Both the position numbers and the translations under genes were made by a program. Of a DNA stretch of 64,000 bases, positions 62,098-64,000 are shown in pieces. Source of the DNA: Belliella alkalica. GTDB lineage: Bacteria > Bacteroidota > Bacteroidia > Cytophagales > Cyclobacteriaceae. The notes beneath the pieces were generated by a model. It worked only from the letters and a program-made list of their open reading frames with translations, did not search any database and was not told where the DNA came from. The DNA lies in NCBI RefSeq assembly GCF_022549785.1, contig NZ_JAKZGO010000019.1:1-64000 (forward strand), read 5' to 3'. How positions within the stretch are numbered: position 1 is the first letter of the stretch; each line of letters begins with the position of its first letter.

Positions 62098-62157
62098 GGC
62101 CGGCAGGTTAGAGAGTGGAATCAGAGCCGGCCTGGGGAGCTATGGAGCGCACTCCCC
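62098..62157. repeat. GC-rich double hairpin
   Basis: GGCCGGC (62098-62104) pairs with GCCGGCC (62126-62132); GGGGAG (62134-62139) pairs with CTCCCC (62152-62157). The GC content is far above the surroundings. It could be a structured RNA or an intergenic repeat. Confidence 0.5.
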
Positions 62158-62411
62158 CACTCCTCCGTCCAGTAGCAGCGTCACCTTCTGTGTCTCCGTA
62201 CTACTTGGGTTTATATTCATCGCTTAACCTTATGAAGAAAGTTGGACGGGGAGGCCTTGTTATTTAAAATTGGAAGATTGGAAGATTGTAGATTTAAGAA
62301 CTTGGCTATGGCGGATTTGGAGGTCTGGTGTATTTCATAGGGTTATGGATTGGATTATTGGTTGAATAGGTTATCTGTTTTAGGGGAAGTCACATCGACC
62401 AAAGGGGCCTG

Positions 62412-62429
62412 TCCCGCAGACTTGCGGGA
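62412..62429. repeat. REP-like palindrome
   Basis: TCCCGCA-GACT-TGCGGGA, perfect seven-base arms and a four-base loop. It shares the TCCCG/CGGGA ends with the palindrome at 62616-62633. Confidence 0.6.
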
Positions 62430-62615
62430 AGATGTCTCGTAATAGTATTCTTTACTAAATCGCTTTATTATTGTCTTTCTGCTCGCCTCACGCCCCCCAA
62501 GAAAACCCCAGCGCAGTGCGCAGCAATGTGGACCGCTGCCAACCAGTTTAGCATCACTTGTTTTTAGGGTTAGAAATTGAAGACACTGGCTGAGGGTTGT
62601 AGCTTTAAATCTTAG

Positions 62616-62633
62616 TCCCGATAGCTATCGGGA
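62616..62633. repeat. Perfect 18-base palindrome
   Basis: TCCCGATAGCTATCGGGA reads the same on both strands. It is probably a short interspersed repeat of this genome. Confidence 0.65.
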
Positions 62634-63431
62634 AAATTTAAGATTTGACATAGAGGTATCCTTTGATCATCTTGGGGATGATTGAGGCTTTACTTTTCAC
62701 TTTGTTCCTTGGGTTATGAATCCTTTCTTGTAAAAAAAGGGCATAGGTGTATCAGGCTAGAAGAACTTGCGTTTTTTCCAGCTGGTACGGGAACAGGGAA
62801 TAGTTCCTGATGGCTAATAAATGGGGATCTTTCCGATGGTGCTTCTGCAGGAGCGATGGGATCGGGAAGGTGCAAGGACATCCATGGCGTAGCGACCTTG
62901 GAAAAACATATCTGGGTAGATGCCTAGTCTCACATTGGGTAAAGTAGGTTTAGATAGGGTTCTTGGGCTTGCGCTCAAAGAGGATATCGAAGGCTGAGAG
63001 GCCTGGATCTCCTGTTGGTTTGAGGGATTCTGTCTGATCAGAAAGGTAGTTTTTTCCAGACTCGCATAGCAAAGCAAACAGGCACAATCCAGCCCCTCCA
63101 AATAAATCGGAGAAAGGTTGAATGATCAGGTGGCTGTATATTTTGCTCGATTTCATGGATGGAAAATATTAAAACGAGTAATAAAGAGGAAAAAGCGTTT
63201 CTCCCAAAAAATGGAAGGGCAGGCATTTCTCCTAATTCTAATGTCACACGGCTCTGACAAAGCCACCCTTATTTCTAAGGGTTCCGAACATTAGGCATAA
63301 AAGAGAGAGCCCACCCTATTTGCAAATATAGGGATATGGCTCGTCTCACTTACCCTCGTTCGGAAAATTGTCAGATTTTGTGACGAGGCTCGTAAAACGA
63401 ATATTTATTTAATAATAAGTTTTATTCTTAG

Positions 63432-63490
63432 TTATTAGATTTTAACATGCTGCTAATCTAATAAATAAATTTGAGATACGGAATACCGTA
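63432..63490. promoter_or_regulatory. Two inverted repeats before the final gene
   Basis: TTATTAGATT (63432-63441) and AATCTAATAA (63455-63464), perfect 10-base arms with 13-base spacer, followed by TACGG-AATA-CCGTA (63477-63490). They lie 34-93 bases upstream of the gene at 63525 and look like operators. Confidence 0.5.
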
Positions 63491-63524
63491 ACTGAAAAAA
63501 AATTAATTTTTTTTCCTTGTAGCT

Positions 63525-63863
63525 ATGGTAAACCAAGATCCAAGAATAATAAAAGGCAAAATCTCTATTTTCTTGCAAACTAAAATAGCGGAAGATGCAA
63601 CAAAGAAGAAGCAATTAGAAGATCAAAACCATCGAATCCCTAAAGGTTTAAACTTTGAAGCTCAAGAGTTAGCATTTAATACGGACCTAAGAAAAGCAAC
63701 AATCTCAGAACTATTAAATTGTAAATCATTAATCAAACTCCCAACTTTATTTGTGATTTTGAATTCATTTAATATGTCGTTTTCTGAATTTGTTTGCATG
63801 TATGAAGAAATAACTGATGAAAATGCACTTAAACAATATGAAAAAGTGAGAAGTGTTAGGTAA
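63525..63863 (+). CDS. Small helix-turn-helix-like protein
   Basis: 112 residues. After a charged N-terminus, the part from about 42 reads LNFEAQELAFNTDLRKATIS, ELLNCKSLIKLPTLFVILNS, FNMSFSEFVCMYEEI. That is the shape of a degenerate XRE-type HTH: recognition-like helix in KATISELLNCK, then PTLFVILNSF-MSFSEF. It is complete and has its own operator-like repeats upstream. Function is likely DNA binding, inferred only from this pattern. Confidence 0.6.
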   Translation: MVNQDPRIIKGKISIFLQTKIAEDATKKKQLEDQNHRIPKGLNFEAQELAFNTDLRKATISELLNCKSLIKLPTLFVILNSFNMSFSEFVCMYEEITDENALKQYEKVRSVR

Positions 63864-63972
63864 TTGGATTGCTTGACATTATTCTGCTGACTAATTCTTA
63901 AGGTTTCTTGATAAAAATACTCTTATCAGTATATTTTTTGTTTTGAGGAGGAATGTGTGTATAGGATGCCTT

Positions 63973-64000
63973 TTACTTTTTGCCTTGATGCAAAAAGTAA
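63973..64000. repeat. Palindromic repeat at the right end
   Basis: TTACTTTTTGC, six-base loop, GCAAAAAGTAA, perfect 11-base arms ending on the last base of the window. It may continue beyond the window and could act as a terminator or interspersed repeat. Confidence 0.5.

Larger units (their letters stand above)
61744..63431. other. Long non-coding, repeat-rich interval
   Basis: About 1.7 kb without a supported gene. From 61.9 to 62.4 kb it is rich in short imperfect repeats of TTGGAAGATT type. From 62.08 to 62.56 kb it has GC-richer islands with inverted repeats, listed separately. The stretch at 62.8-63.3 kb is open in several minus-strand frames (for example 62950-63156) but none shows a domain. 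It looks like accumulated intergenic repeats or gene debris. Confidence 0.6.

Noticed and set aside
62042-62227. 61-codon plus-strand frame with a hydrophobic end
   Set aside because: It runs through the GC-rich double hairpin; composition (PTPPSSSS) looks like translated repeat. I considered a small peptide precursor but saw no maturation or export genes nearby.
62950-63156. 68-codon minus-strand frame (MKSSKIYSHLIIQPFSDLFG...)
   Set aside because: Several overlapping frames are open here and none has a domain or operon context. A repeat or debris explanation is preferred.
63240-63380. Possible riboswitch or tRNA-like structure
   Set aside because: Short pairings exist (CCCTTA/TAAGGG, CCCTAT/ATAGGG) but no known riboswitch core or tRNA consensus could be fitted.

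Overview
The window is AT-rich Bacteroidota DNA. Three SusC/SusD outer-membrane pairs, a FecI/FecR-type cascade, a CTnDOT-like tra block with RteC, small exported DUF6520-like proteins and TAnnTTTG-type promoter boxes all point to that phylum. The gene mix suggests a marine or soil Cytophagales of the Cyclobacteriaceae type, but that family-level guess is inference. No rRNA, tRNA, CRISPR array, transposase or integrase was found.

Layout. (1) 1-8.8 kb, minus strand: a sigma/anti-sigma/SusC/SusD uptake operon that ends in a small lipoprotein, a serine hydrolase and a glutamate-racemase-like lipoprotein. (2) 9-23.7 kb: an accessory island of toxin-antitoxin and conflict genes, many decayed. It holds a tripartite HipBST module, an ADP-ribosylglycohydrolase/metallophosphatase pair facing a WYL regulator, Fic, RhuM and HigA remnants, a DUF4325 protein, a convergent AbiE-like pair flanked by 54-bp direct repeats, ArdC, an ADP-ribosyltransferase-like toxin with a 57-residue partner, broken serine hydrolase, ion-channel and alpha/beta-hydrolase genes, a cupin and an ECF sigma with a membrane partner. 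(3) 24-39.9 kb: a second SusC/SusD pair with two purple-acid-phosphatase-like exported phosphoesterases, a ChbG/YdjC deacetylase, a 746-residue lipoprotein, a XylR-like AraC regulator and an orphan ECF sigma. It looks like a utilization locus for a phosphorylated or acetylated glycan. (4) 40-51.8 kb, minus strand: transfer genes traE to traN and rteC. (5) 51.8-54.3 kb: a Crp-like regulator whose HTH half is joined in frame to a class I terpene synthase and separated from its sensor half by a one-base frame break, followed by a second Crp-like regulator. (6) 54.4-61.7 kb: MauE-like membrane protein, DUF6520-like peptide, SusD, SusC and a TlpA-like thioredoxin, plausibly one redox/peptide system. 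(7) 61.7-64 kb: mostly non-coding repeats, then a small helix-turn-helix-like gene.

The strongest candidates for something new are the Crp-HTH-terpene synthase fusion, the MauE/DUF6520/SusCD/TlpA cluster with its repeated boxes, and several toxin-antitoxin or regulator loci that come with clear candidate operators.
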